Origin: Rhodoferax sp.
GTDB lineage: Bacteria > Pseudomonadota > Gammaproteobacteria > Burkholderiales > Burkholderiaceae_C
Assembly: GCA_018882485.1 (NCBI GenBank)
Contig: VERU01000219.1
Location: 1 to 5,117, forward strand
Direction: 5' to 3'
Length of the DNA: 5,117 nt
Numbering within the stretch: position 1 is the first letter of the stretch; the number at the start of each line of letters is the position of its first letter. The notes below the pieces were generated by a model, which did no database searches, had not been told where the DNA came from, and worked only from the letters and a program-made list of their open reading frames with translations. This document shows positions 1 to 5,117 of the stretch, one piece after another. The translations under genes were made by a program, and so were the position numbers.

Positions 1-390
1 AATCAACCCCGACTCCTGCGCGTCTCTCACATCGACCATGTTCTCAAACACGGAATCCGGGTCCAGGATACCCGTGACGCCGGCACGCAGCAGCTTGCGG
101 GCGTTGTACGCCGCAGTCAACGCAGACAGCGCGTTGCGCCGCTGGAAGAATATTTCGGAGTTGGAACTGGCGTCATCGAATGACAGGTGGCAATGGGCAT
201 CGATCAGCCCGGGCATCAATGTGCGCCCGGCCAGGTCAACCCTCTCGAGGCGATCAAGGTGGCGCGCCCTCGCCAAAGCCTCCTCCCCGACGGCAGCGAT
301 GGTGTCGTCCACGACCAGCAGCGCATCGCTGCACGCTGCTCTGGCCGTGCCGTCAATCAGCTGACCGTTCTCGAACAACCACGCCGTCAT
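1..390 (-). CDS. Amidohydrolase (imidazolonepropionase/prolidase-like), N-terminal 130 codons, cut by window start
   Basis: This is the N-terminal part of a metal-dependent hydrolase of the amidohydrolase superfamily; the frame is open from the ATG at 390 (reverse strand) to base 1. Residues 1-56 look like the small beta-sandwich domain that precedes the barrel (WLFENGQLIDGT, then a second strand ending in DLAGR). Next comes the diagnostic segment MPGLIDAHCHL at 59-69, in which H66 and H68 form the HxH metal pair of barrel strand 1. A later AGVTGILD segment (near residues 109-116) is also typical of the COG1228-like branch, which cleaves cyclic amides, dipeptides or related C-N bonds. The remaining metal ligands lie outside the window, so the substrate is unknown. 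The start is supported by GGAGA seven bases upstream. The ATG overlaps the stop of the upstream amidohydrolase as ATGA, so the two genes are probably translationally coupled. Confidence 0.85.
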   Translation of the reverse strand, partial: MTAWLFENGQLIDGTARAACSDALLVVDDTIAAVGEEALARARHLDRLERVDLAGRTLMPGLIDAHCHLSFDDASSNSEIFFQRRNALSALTAAYNARKLLRAGVTGILDPDSVFENMVDVRDAQESGLI

Positions 391-1442
391 CGTTGATTCT
401 CCAAAGCTGTATCCAGGGTTGCGGAGTCCGCCCGCAGGAGCCGCCTGGCATTGCGGGCCAACTGTGCGTGGTCATGCGGGTGACTGGCGACCGAACTTTC
501 CGCATCGGGTTCGTCCCAACCCGCGAAGTTGGTTCCATAAACCAGGTGGTCCGTCCCGACGGCCCTCGCCAGAAGATCCAGCACCTGCGGGTGCTCCACA
601 TGGGTGTCGAACCAAAGCCGACGCAGGCGCTCTTCAAACGCACCCTCCGGCCGCAGTGCGGCCGGAGACCATGGCCGCTTTCGAGCCGCCTTGGCCATGC
701 GACCCATCAGCAGGGCCGTCGCGCCACCCCCGTGGCTGATGCAGATGTCCAGTCCCGGATGCCGGTCCAGGACACCTCCGTAGATCAGCGTTCCGACAGC
801 CAAGGTTTCCTGGGCTGCAAATCCAGAGACGATGTCCAGGTCAAAGCGCTTGAGCGCAGGGTCCCCTGGCGGCCCGTCGATTCCGGCAGGTCCGGGGTGA
901 ATGTAGAGGGGAACGTTGAGCGCCACGGCCTTTTCGTACAGCATATCCAGTTCCGGATCGTCCAGCCGTAGTGGCGAATCGGTGCCAAATGCAGCGCCCA
1001 GCAGCCCCAGTTCCCGGACCGATCGCTCCAACTCGTCAGCCGCTGCTCGCGGCGACTGGATGGGCAAGGCTGCCCAGCCACCCAATCGTCCGGGATGCGG
1101 ACCGATCGCGGCCGCCATGGCGTTGTTGTGCGCCCGGCAGAAGGCGCCCGCCTCCGTGGGGGGAATGAAGTGGAAGTAGGTCAGCGGGTTCGGGGACACC
1201 ACCTGGTAGTCGATGCCGAACTGATCCATCCGTTGCAGCCTCAGATCGACATCCATGAAGGGGCCGCCCGCATACTTCACGCCGCGAAGGCGATACGTGG
1301 TGCCGATCTGGAAGTACGGGGTTCCATCGGGCTCCTTGCCCATCCACGGACCGAATGCCCCTGCAGCACCCATGGTCTGCTCAAGAACCAGATGCGCGTG
1401 CACATCGACCACCCGGGCTTGTTTCAAGCCAATCTGAGCCAT
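387..1442 (-). CDS. Amidohydrolase-2 (ACMSD-like) family metal-dependent hydrolase/decarboxylase, 351 aa
   Basis: This is a TIM-barrel protein of the amidohydrolase-2 family, whose members include aminocarboxymuconate-semialdehyde decarboxylase, gamma-resorcylate decarboxylase and related hydrolases of ring-derived acids. Visible landmarks are the N-terminal VDVHAHL with H15 and H17, YIHPG with H182, and CISHGGG with H237. The length is normal for the family. The usual C-terminal G-[ST]-D-[FY]-P motif, which provides the metal-binding/catalytic Asp, reads YGTNFAGWD here, so N305 occupies the Asp position; D310 lies five residues later. I chose the ATG at 1442 because AAGGA sits five bases upstream and the HxH motif follows after 14 residues as expected. 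An in-frame ATG at 1481 would add 13 residues but lacks a properly placed ribosome-binding site. It is first in a two-gene minus-strand operon, divergent from the SDR gene. The fold is clear; the reaction and substrate are not. Confidence 0.88.
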   Translation of the reverse strand: MAQIGLKQARVVDVHAHLVLEQTMGAAGAFGPWMGKEPDGTPYFQIGTTYRLRGVKYAGGPFMDVDLRLQRMDQFGIDYQVVSPNPLTYFHFIPPTEAGAFCRAHNNAMAAAIGPHPGRLGGWAALPIQSPRAAADELERSVRELGLLGAAFGTDSPLRLDDPELDMLYEKAVALNVPLYIHPGPAGIDGPPGDPALKRFDLDIVSGFAAQETLAVGTLIYGGVLDRHPGLDICISHGGGATALLMGRMAKAARKRPWSPAALRPEGAFEERLRRLWFDTHVEHPQVLDLLARAVGTDHLVYGTNFAGWDEPDAESSVASHPHDHAQLARNARRLLRADSATLDTALENQR

Positions 1443-1596
1443 GACCGTCCTTTCCTGTCGCATGCCCGGACCCTCGTGCATCCTAACGGTTGAATGAAGC
1501 GAATTCGGTATAACCGATTCCGGTAAATTATGGAGTATTGTGACGACCTGTCAACATGGCCGGGCAGTGGCCTGACCGGCTTTTCGAGGAGTTGAA
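1443..1596. promoter_or_regulatory. Divergent intergenic control region (amidohydrolases / SDR)
   Basis: These 154 bp separate two divergent transcription units, so promoters for both should lie here. The AT-richest part is about 1500-1541. It contains TATAAC at 1509-1514 on the plus strand and TATACC on the minus strand (complement of 1507-1512), both possible -10 elements within the same symmetric sequence, but neither has a good -35. An alternative plus-strand pair is TTCGGT (1504-1509) and AATTAT (1526-1531), 16 bases apart. I see no small ORF or RNA. Assignment as the control region rests mainly on geometry; the individual promoter calls are weak. Confidence 0.55.
1506..1524. repeat. Alternating half-sites CGGT-ATA-ACCG-ATTC-CGGT, candidate operator
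   Basis: Three 4-bp half-sites alternate in orientation: CGGT at 1506-1509, ACCG at 1513-1516 and CGGT at 1521-1524, giving two overlapping inverted repeats that share the central arm. Seen differently, ATTCGGTA and ATTCCGGTA form an imperfect direct repeat. The element overlaps the best -10-like sequences of the divergent region, where a repressor could control both directions. The regulator is not encoded in the window and its family cannot be told from the site. Confidence 0.4.
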
Positions 1597-2385
1597 ATGA
1601 AACTGGGAATTGACGGCAAGTGGGCGTTGGTGTGTGCGGCCAGCAAGGGATTGGGCCGCGGTTGTGCTCAGGCCCTGGTCGAGGAGGGCGTCAATGTCGT
1701 CATTACCGCCCGAGGGGAAGCCGCCCTGCTGCAGACTGCAGCCGAGTTGCGGGCTGTCAATCCGATGGTTCAAGTGATTCCGGTCCCTGGCGACATCACC
1801 CAGGCGTCGGATCGAGCCCGGGCGCTTGCCGCCTGTCCCCAGGTCGACATCCTGGTCAACAACGCCGGGGGACCTCCAACCGGTGATTTTCGGAGCTGGA
1901 CCCGGGACACCTGGATTGCGGCTCTGGAGCAGAACATGCTCACGCCCATCGACCTCATCAAGGCGGTTGTGGACCCCATGGCCGATCGCGGATTTGGACG
2001 CATTGTGAACATCACATCAATGGCGGTGAAGGCGCCCATCGATATCCTGGGTCTGAGCAACGGTGCCCGCACAGGGCTGACCGGCTTTGTGGCGGGTCTG
2101 GCCAGAAATCCTGCCCTTGCGTCTCGCAATGTCACGATCAACAACCTGTTGCCGGGCATGTTTGATACCGATCGTTTGCGTGGCACCCTCGCCGACTGGG
2201 CGTCGCGGTCTGGAAGACCGGTCGAGGAGATCGCGGATCTGCGTCGCCAGTCCACCCCCGCGCACCGGTTTGGGACGCCTCAGGAATTCGGTGCCGTCTG
2301 CGCTTTTGTCTGTAGTGCCCATGCCGGATATATCAACGGTCAAAACATCCTCCTCGACGGTGGCGGATACCCAGGTACTTTTTGA
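1597..2385 (+). CDS. SDR-family oxidoreductase (3-oxoacyl-ACP reductase-like, atypical active site), 262 aa
   Basis: A full-length short-chain dehydrogenase/reductase with a Rossmann fold, probably a cytosolic NAD(P)-dependent oxidoreductase. The nucleotide loop reads CAASKGLG at 13-20, so the first Gly of the usual TGxxxGxG is Ala14. The NNAG motif is at 88-91, the structural/catalytic Asn is N113, S141 lies in NITS, and the LLPG turn is at 184-187. The catalytic Tyr-xxx-Lys is not present: counting 13 residues from S141 gives S154, and the Lys position is R158 (LSNGAR). This matches a known subgroup of beta-ketoacyl-ACP-reductase-like SDRs that deviates from both the coenzyme motif and the tetrad, so its activity is uncertain. 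The C-terminus (GQNILLDGGGYPGTF) is intact and shows no sign of decay. AGGAG lies five bases before the ATG. It is transcribed divergently from the amidohydrolases and separated from the next gene by 265 bp, so it may form its own unit. Confidence 0.9.
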   Translation: MKLGIDGKWALVCAASKGLGRGCAQALVEEGVNVVITARGEAALLQTAAELRAVNPMVQVIPVPGDITQASDRARALAACPQVDILVNNAGGPPTGDFRSWTRDTWIAALEQNMLTPIDLIKAVVDPMADRGFGRIVNITSMAVKAPIDILGLSNGARTGLTGFVAGLARNPALASRNVTINNLLPGMFDTDRLRGTLADWASRSGRPVEEIADLRRQSTPAHRFGTPQEFGAVCAFVCSAHAGYINGQNILLDGGGYPGTF

Positions 2386-2484
2386 CGAGTACCTCGCCCG
2401 CTGGACGGACGTTGGCCGCCAGTCGGGTTCGATCGCCCTGGCCACAAGCGCCGGGCTGCCGGCGCATTCCTGAAGGTTTTTTCC
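2386..2484. other. Intergenic stretch after the SDR gene, no recognised gene
   Basis: Nothing recognisable is encoded between the SDR stop and the hairpin. One plus-strand frame stays open to a stop near 2471-2473, but it overlaps the SDR in another frame, has no start or ribosome-binding site of its own in this stretch, and its translation resembles no family I know. It may be SDR 3' untranslated sequence or a remnant of lost coding DNA. Confidence 0.4.
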
Positions 2485-2513
2485 CGCCAGTGCTGCCTGT
2501 CGCAGCGCTGGCG
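2485..2513 (+). terminator. Strong 12-bp hairpin without U-tract; possible SDR transcript end
   Basis: Left arm 2485-2496 (CGCCAGTGCTGC) pairs with right arm 2502-2513 (GCAGCGCTGGCG) across a 5-base loop; all twelve positions pair, eleven as Watson-Crick and one as G-U in RNA. It lies 100 bases past the SDR stop and ends 11 bases before the next -35 box. No T-run follows on the plus strand; a run of six T (2477-2482) precedes the stem instead, so it is not a classical intrinsic terminator. It could end or protect the SDR mRNA 3' end, or act as a DNA operator beside the promoter. Confidence 0.45.
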
Positions 2514-2524
2514 AGAGGACGCTA

Positions 2525-2552
2525 TTGACTTGCCGGAAAAGTGCAATATAAT
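2525..2552 (+). promoter_or_regulatory. Near-consensus sigma-70 promoter for the DUF4863-ADH-PhaE-PhaC operon
   Basis: TTGACT at 2525-2530 matches five of six -35 consensus bases and TATAAT at 2547-2552 is a perfect -10 box, with a 16-base spacer. Transcription should start near 2558-2560, leaving a leader of about 90 bases before the ATG at 2651. It is the best promoter in the window and sits exactly where a promoter is needed for the downstream operon. Such a strong core in a catabolic cluster suggests control by a repressor. Confidence 0.8.
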
Positions 2553-2586
2553 TCATGTCTGACTGGAAATAATGATCTAAAGTGCA
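2538..2586 (+). repeat. Direct repeat AAAGTGCA flanking the promoter -10/start region
   Basis: AAAGTGCA occurs at 2538-2545, inside the promoter spacer, and again at 2579-2586, about 20 bases past the expected start. The centres are 41 bp apart, close to four helical turns, so both would lie on the same DNA face. The second copy continues to the palindrome GTGCAC. TGCA repeats are known in operators of the BzdR/BoxR benzoyl-CoA-responsive repressors, but the spacing differs here, so that link is only a suggestion. Confidence 0.35.
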
Positions 2587-2650
2587 CAAATCCAGCGGTG
2601 CTGGGCGTTCATCCCATGCCCACCGCGCCGCAACCGCCAAGGAGACCAAG

Positions 2651-3115
2651 ATGACCGTTGAACAATTCCGTTCCCAGATCGCCGAGATCAGTGCTTCCAT
2701 TGCGGGAAGGCCTCTGGATGCGCAGCTGGACAGCTGGCTCAATGCCGAGCATGGCGCCGGTTCGGCCACCTACGCGGCCCTGAAAGCGTCCTGCGAAGCC
2801 GGTGTCGCCGAGGGCTGGCTGTGCAACCGCGAAGGCGGTGGCATCCGTTATGGCCGAATCTTCAAACCGAGCGACGACCTGCATGGTTTTTCGGTCGATG
2901 TGGTGGACATGAAGGACCTCGCGGGCCCACACCATGTCCATCCGAATGGAGAGATCGACCTCATCATGCCGATTGAGGGCGAGGCCACATTCGATGGTCG
3001 TTCGGCCGGATGGCTGGTTTGCCCGCCGGGCAGTGGCCATCGGCCCACCGTGCGGCAGGGACGCGCATTGGTTTTGTACCTGCTGCCCCAGGGTGCCATC
3101 GAATTCACCCGTTGA
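2651..3115 (+). CDS. DUF4863 cupin-like protein, 4-hydroxylaminobenzoate lyase (PnbB)-like, 154 aa
   Basis: I recognise the central block GWLCNREGGGIRYGRIFKP (56-73), followed by HGFSVDVVDM and GPHHVHPNGEIDLIMP, as the DUF4863 family, which includes 4-hydroxylaminobenzoate lyase (converts 4-hydroxylaminobenzoate to protocatechuate and ammonia in nitrobenzoate catabolism). The sequence fits a single-domain cupin. Motif 1 is H95-x-H97-x3-E101 and motif 2 is P125-x-G127-x2-H130, giving a plausible three-His/one-Glu metal site; the family assignment is from memory, the metal site is my reading. Residues 1-50 are a helical N-terminal part. The chosen ATG has AAGGAG six bases upstream; a GTG at 2582 in the same frame would add 23 low-complexity residues and lacks a ribosome site. 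First gene of the operon behind the promoter at 2525-2552, 55 bases before the alcohol dehydrogenase. No nitroreductase is present in the window, so nitrobenzoate as substrate is not established. Confidence 0.8.
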   Translation: MTVEQFRSQIAEISASIAGRPLDAQLDSWLNAEHGAGSATYAALKASCEAGVAEGWLCNREGGGIRYGRIFKPSDDLHGFSVDVVDMKDLAGPHHVHPNGEIDLIMPIEGEATFDGRSAGWLVCPPGSGHRPTVRQGRALVLYLLPQGAIEFTR

Positions 3116-3170
3116 TCGGCATCGCTCGATGGGCTGATGACCACCAGAATTTCAATACGGAGACAACACC

Positions 3171-4223
3171 ATGTCCATGACCAGCTACCAGGTTGAAGCC
3201 TTTGGCCGACCGCTCTCCAAAGTACTGCGGGATGTACCCGCTCCCGTGAACGACGAGGTCATTCTCAGAGTCAGCAGTTGCGGTGTCTGCCACAGCGATG
3301 TTCATCTTCACGATGGCTACTTCGACCTCGGGAACGACCTCAAGTTGGACATGACCCGTACGGTTCAGCCTCCGCGCACGCTGGGTCATGAGATCGCGGG
3401 TACGGTTGTGGCCGTCGGTCCGAACGTGCGCGGCATCGAGGTCGGTGATCGCCGGGTTGTTTTCCCCTGGATTGGATGTGGCACTTGTACCTTGTGCGAC
3501 TCGGGTCAGGAACACCTCTGCAACAGCCCGCGTGCCCTGGGCATACACCGCGATGGGGGTTTCGCCACGCACACGGTGGTACCCCATGCGCGCTACCTCC
3601 TGGATTACGGCAAGCTCGCCGAAGAGCAGGCCTGCACCTACGCCTGCTCGGGACTCACCGCGTACAGCGCGCTCAAGAAAGTGGCTCCCCTGGGACCGAA
3701 GGATCCGTTGCTGATCATCGGGGCGGGTGGTGTGGGCTTGTCAGGGATACGGCTTGCGCGCCAGATGTTCGAAACGCCTCCGATCGTGGTCGAACTGGAT
3801 CCAGCCAAATGGGAACTCGCGCGCCAGGCTGGTGCCGGTCAGGTCATTGATCCCCAAGCTGACGGAGCGCTCAAGGCGCTGGTCAAGGCCACAGGCGGCG
3901 TTGCGGCGGCGGTCGACTTCGTGGGTTCTGGGTCCACTTTCAATTTCGGTTTCGGCGCGTTGCGCAAGGCCGGCAAGCTGGTGTGCGTCGGTCTGTTTGG
4001 CGGATCCACCTCCATCGTCCCAGCCATGGTCTCCATGAAGGCTGTCAGCGTGACCGGTTCGTACGTGGGCAGCCTGCAGGAGATGCAGGAATTGATGGCC
4101 ATCGCACGCTCCGGCGTTCTGCCCGATTTGCCGTTGACGACGCAACCATTGTCCACCGCCACGCAGGCGCTGGACGACCTTCGCGCGGGCCGCATCCGCG
4201 GTCGGACCATACTCAAGGCCTGA
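3171..4223 (+). CDS. Zinc-dependent alcohol dehydrogenase (MDR family), 350 aa
   Basis: A complete medium-chain zinc alcohol dehydrogenase that should oxidise an alcohol (or reduce an aldehyde/ketone) with NAD(P) in the cytosol. Catalytic zinc residues are visible: C40 in GVCHSD, H73-E74 in LGHE, and C159 in YACSGLTAYSALK. The structural zinc lobe is C103, C106, C109 and C117. The Rossmann motif GAGGVG is at 184-189, and strand 2 ends in VVELD with E208/D210, which favours NAD over NADP. A segment at 48-70 (DGYFDLG...TVQPP) makes the loop before LGHE longer than in common alcohol dehydrogenases and may shape the substrate site. ATG 3171 is preferred over ATG 3177 because GGAG lies eight bases before it. 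It follows the DUF4863 gene by 55 bases without a visible terminator and precedes the PhaE-like gene by 23, so all are likely co-transcribed. The family is certain; the substrate is not. Confidence 0.93.
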   Translation: MSMTSYQVEAFGRPLSKVLRDVPAPVNDEVILRVSSCGVCHSDVHLHDGYFDLGNDLKLDMTRTVQPPRTLGHEIAGTVVAVGPNVRGIEVGDRRVVFPWIGCGTCTLCDSGQEHLCNSPRALGIHRDGGFATHTVVPHARYLLDYGKLAEEQACTYACSGLTAYSALKKVAPLGPKDPLLIIGAGGVGLSGIRLARQMFETPPIVVELDPAKWELARQAGAGQVIDPQADGALKALVKATGGVAAAVDFVGSGSTFNFGFGALRKAGKLVCVGLFGGSTSIVPAMVSMKAVSVTGSYVGSLQEMQELMAIARSGVLPDLPLTTQPLSTATQALDDLRAGRIRGRTILKA

Positions 4224-4246
4224 ACGCCACCCCGATCGGAGTTCTT

Positions 4247-4657
4247 ATGGAAGCGACAGACTGGAGTGCGTTGAGCCCGGCCCGCGTGTGGCGTGACTGG
4301 ATAGCCCGGAGCGAGGCGCAATGGAGCGAAAGTGTCTCCAAGCTGATGAAGGACGAACGGGCGGGTGAGGTCTTGAATCGCCAGCTCACCGAATTGCAGC
4401 TGATGCATCGACAGTTTTCCGAAATGGCACAGGCTTCACTGGCTGCGGCAAACCTGCCGTCCCGCTCGGATTTCGAGGCCTTGGACGAGCGCATGGGGCG
4501 TCTGGAGGACGGGCTGGCGCAGGTGGCCTCCGCCCTTTCCCAATTGGCGCAAAGCCTGGCTGCTGCGTCTTCGTCGACGCCTGCACCCACGGTCGCCAAA
4601 CCGACTCGGACGCGCCGGCCACCCCGACCCGCATTGGGTAAGGATGGGCCGCCGTGA
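4247..4657 (+). CDS. Short PhaE-like subunit of class III PHA synthase, 136 aa
   Basis: This small protein resembles PhaE, the partner that activates class III polyhydroxyalkanoate synthases. The best sign is AANLPSRSDFEALDERMGRLEDGL (67-90), which matches the conserved NLP-[ST]-[RK]-S-[DE] plus heptad segment near the PhaE C-terminus. A Trp-containing N-terminus (W6, W15, W18, W26) leads into a mostly helical middle, the coiled-coil-like segment runs on to about residue 105, and the tail (106-136) is rich in Ser, Pro, Ala and Arg and probably disordered. Classical PhaE proteins are roughly twice as long or more, so this is a reduced form. GGAG lies five bases upstream of the ATG. The stop overlaps the GTG start of the PhaC-like gene (GTGA), and that partner supports the assignment strongly. 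An upstream extension of the frame overlaps the alcohol dehydrogenase and is not used. Confidence 0.75.
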   Translation: MEATDWSALSPARVWRDWIARSEAQWSESVSKLMKDERAGEVLNRQLTELQLMHRQFSEMAQASLAAANLPSRSDFEALDERMGRLEDGLAQVASALSQLAQSLAAASSSTPAPTVAKPTRTRRPPRPALGKDGPP

Positions 4658-5117
4658 CCCAAGCCGAACGGACTTCGTCAGGGCCAGCATGGCCCAATCC
4701 GGTGCAGACCACTTTGGCGCGGATGGGGCTGCCAGCCGCCGATTTTGCCGATCTGACCGGGCCATTGGGTACCACTCCCAAGAGCACCATCTACGCGCAG
4801 GGTACGCTCAAGGTCCATCACTATCACCCGCAGTGCGACGAGGTCTACAGGGTCCCGGTGCTGATCGTCACCTCGCTGGTGAATCAACCGTATATTCTGG
4901 ATTTGGTTCCCGGTCAGAGCATGGTGGAGTTCCTGCTCAAGCAGGGCTACGACGTTTACATGGTGGAATGGGGGCGCCCTCGTCAGTCGCACAAGCACCT
5001 GACACTGGAGGACCATGTCCTGGACCGGTTGCCCGCCTGCGTGGACCAGGTACTCCGCCACAGTGGGCAGCGGGAGCTTTCGATCATCGGCTACTGCCTG
5101 GGCGGTCTGCTGGCTGT
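4654..5117 (+). CDS. phaC: Class III PhaC-like polyhydroxyalkanoate synthase, N-terminal 154 codons, cut by window end
   Basis: An alpha/beta-hydrolase-fold protein of the PHA synthase family, which polymerises (R)-3-hydroxyacyl-CoA. The frame is open from GTG 4654 to the window end. After a short N-terminus come the family hallmarks: VPVLIVTSLVNQPYILDLVPGQSMVEFLLKQG (67-98), then DVYMVEWG (100-107), then TLEDHVLDRLPACVDQVL (117-134), then the lipase-like box GYCLGG at 146-151 with C148 as the nucleophile; Cys rather than Ser is the PhaC signature. The short region before the core and the upstream PhaE-like gene point to class III. The Asp and His of the triad are beyond the window. The GTG start is supported by TAAGGA nine bases upstream and by its 4-base overlap with the preceding stop, implying coupled synthesis of the two subunits. 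A role other than storage, such as an acyl-CoA thioesterase, cannot be excluded. Confidence 0.85.
   Translation, partial: MTQAERTSSGPAWPNPVQTTLARMGLPAADFADLTGPLGTTPKSTIYAQGTLKVHHYHPQCDEVYRVPVLIVTSLVNQPYILDLVPGQSMVEFLLKQGYDVYMVEWGRPRQSHKHLTLEDHVLDRLPACVDQVLRHSGQRELSIIGYCLGGLLA

Noticed and set aside
180..971. Plus-strand open frame of 263 codons across the amidohydrolase genes
   Set aside because: It is antisense to two clear amidohydrolase genes, has no family motifs and is rich in Arg, Pro and Ser as expected from a GC-rich antisense frame.
1443..1481. Upstream ATG for the amidohydrolase-2 gene
   Set aside because: It has no properly spaced ribosome site, and the added residues precede a better ATG at 1442 with AAGGA five bases upstream.
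2582..2650. GTG-initiated N-terminal extension of the DUF4863 protein
   Set aside because: The extension is Ser/Ala/His-rich, lacks a Shine-Dalgarno site, begins very close to the predicted transcription start, and the ATG at 2651 has an excellent AAGGAG.
2017..2769. Minus-strand open frame of 250 codons over the SDR end, the intergenic gap and the DUF4863 start
   Set aside because: It spans a strong opposing promoter and two real genes, has no recognisable domain and no convincing ribosome-binding site.
3116..3170. Short CATCG/CGATG inverted repeat between the DUF4863 and alcohol dehydrogenase genes as a terminator
   Set aside because: The arms are five bases with a two-base loop and no T-run follows, so it is not a believable terminator and the genes are probably co-transcribed.
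3839..4408. Minus-strand open frames opposite the alcohol dehydrogenase and PhaE-like genes
   Set aside because: They are antisense to well-supported genes and show no domain or start signal.

Overview
The window is GC-rich, tightly packed bacterial DNA. It has strong Shine-Dalgarno sites, 4-base gene overlaps and operon-style layout. Composition and protein families suggest a proteobacterium, most plausibly a betaproteobacterium of the Burkholderiales type; this is inference from gene content, as no rRNA or marker gene is present. It looks like part of an accessory catabolic locus (aromatic or acyl-CoA-type metabolism) rather than housekeeping DNA.

Layout. Minus strand, 1-1442: two different amidohydrolases, translationally coupled through an ATGA overlap. 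The first-transcribed is an ACMSD/amidohydrolase-2 type protein (387-1442). The second is an imidazolonepropionase/prolidase-like amidohydrolase cut by the window start (1-390). A 154-bp divergent intergenic region (1443-1596) carries alternating CGGT/ACCG half-sites and is a likely shared control region. Plus strand, 1597-2385: a short-chain dehydrogenase/reductase (SDR) of a subgroup lacking the usual Tyr-xxx-Lys pair. The 265-bp gap 2386-2650 holds a perfect-length 12-bp hairpin and a near-consensus sigma-70 promoter (TTGACT-16-TATAAT) flanked by two copies of AAAGTGCA. That promoter should drive a second plus-strand operon: a DUF4863 cupin-like protein related to 4-hydroxylaminobenzoate lyase (2651-3115), a zinc alcohol dehydrogenase (3171-4223), a short PhaE-like protein (4247-4657), and the start of a class III PhaC-like polyhydroxyalkanoate synthase (4654 to the window end, GTGA overlap).

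How they may work together (inference): two oxidoreductases, two amidohydrolases and a cupin lyase could act in sequence on an (amino)aromatic or ring-derived substrate. The linked PhaE/PhaC-like pair could turn acyl-CoA products into polymer, or the synthase fold could have been recruited as an acyl-CoA hydrolase/transferase. The substrate cannot be read from this window. No RNA genes, CRISPR arrays, insertion sequences or attachment sites were seen.
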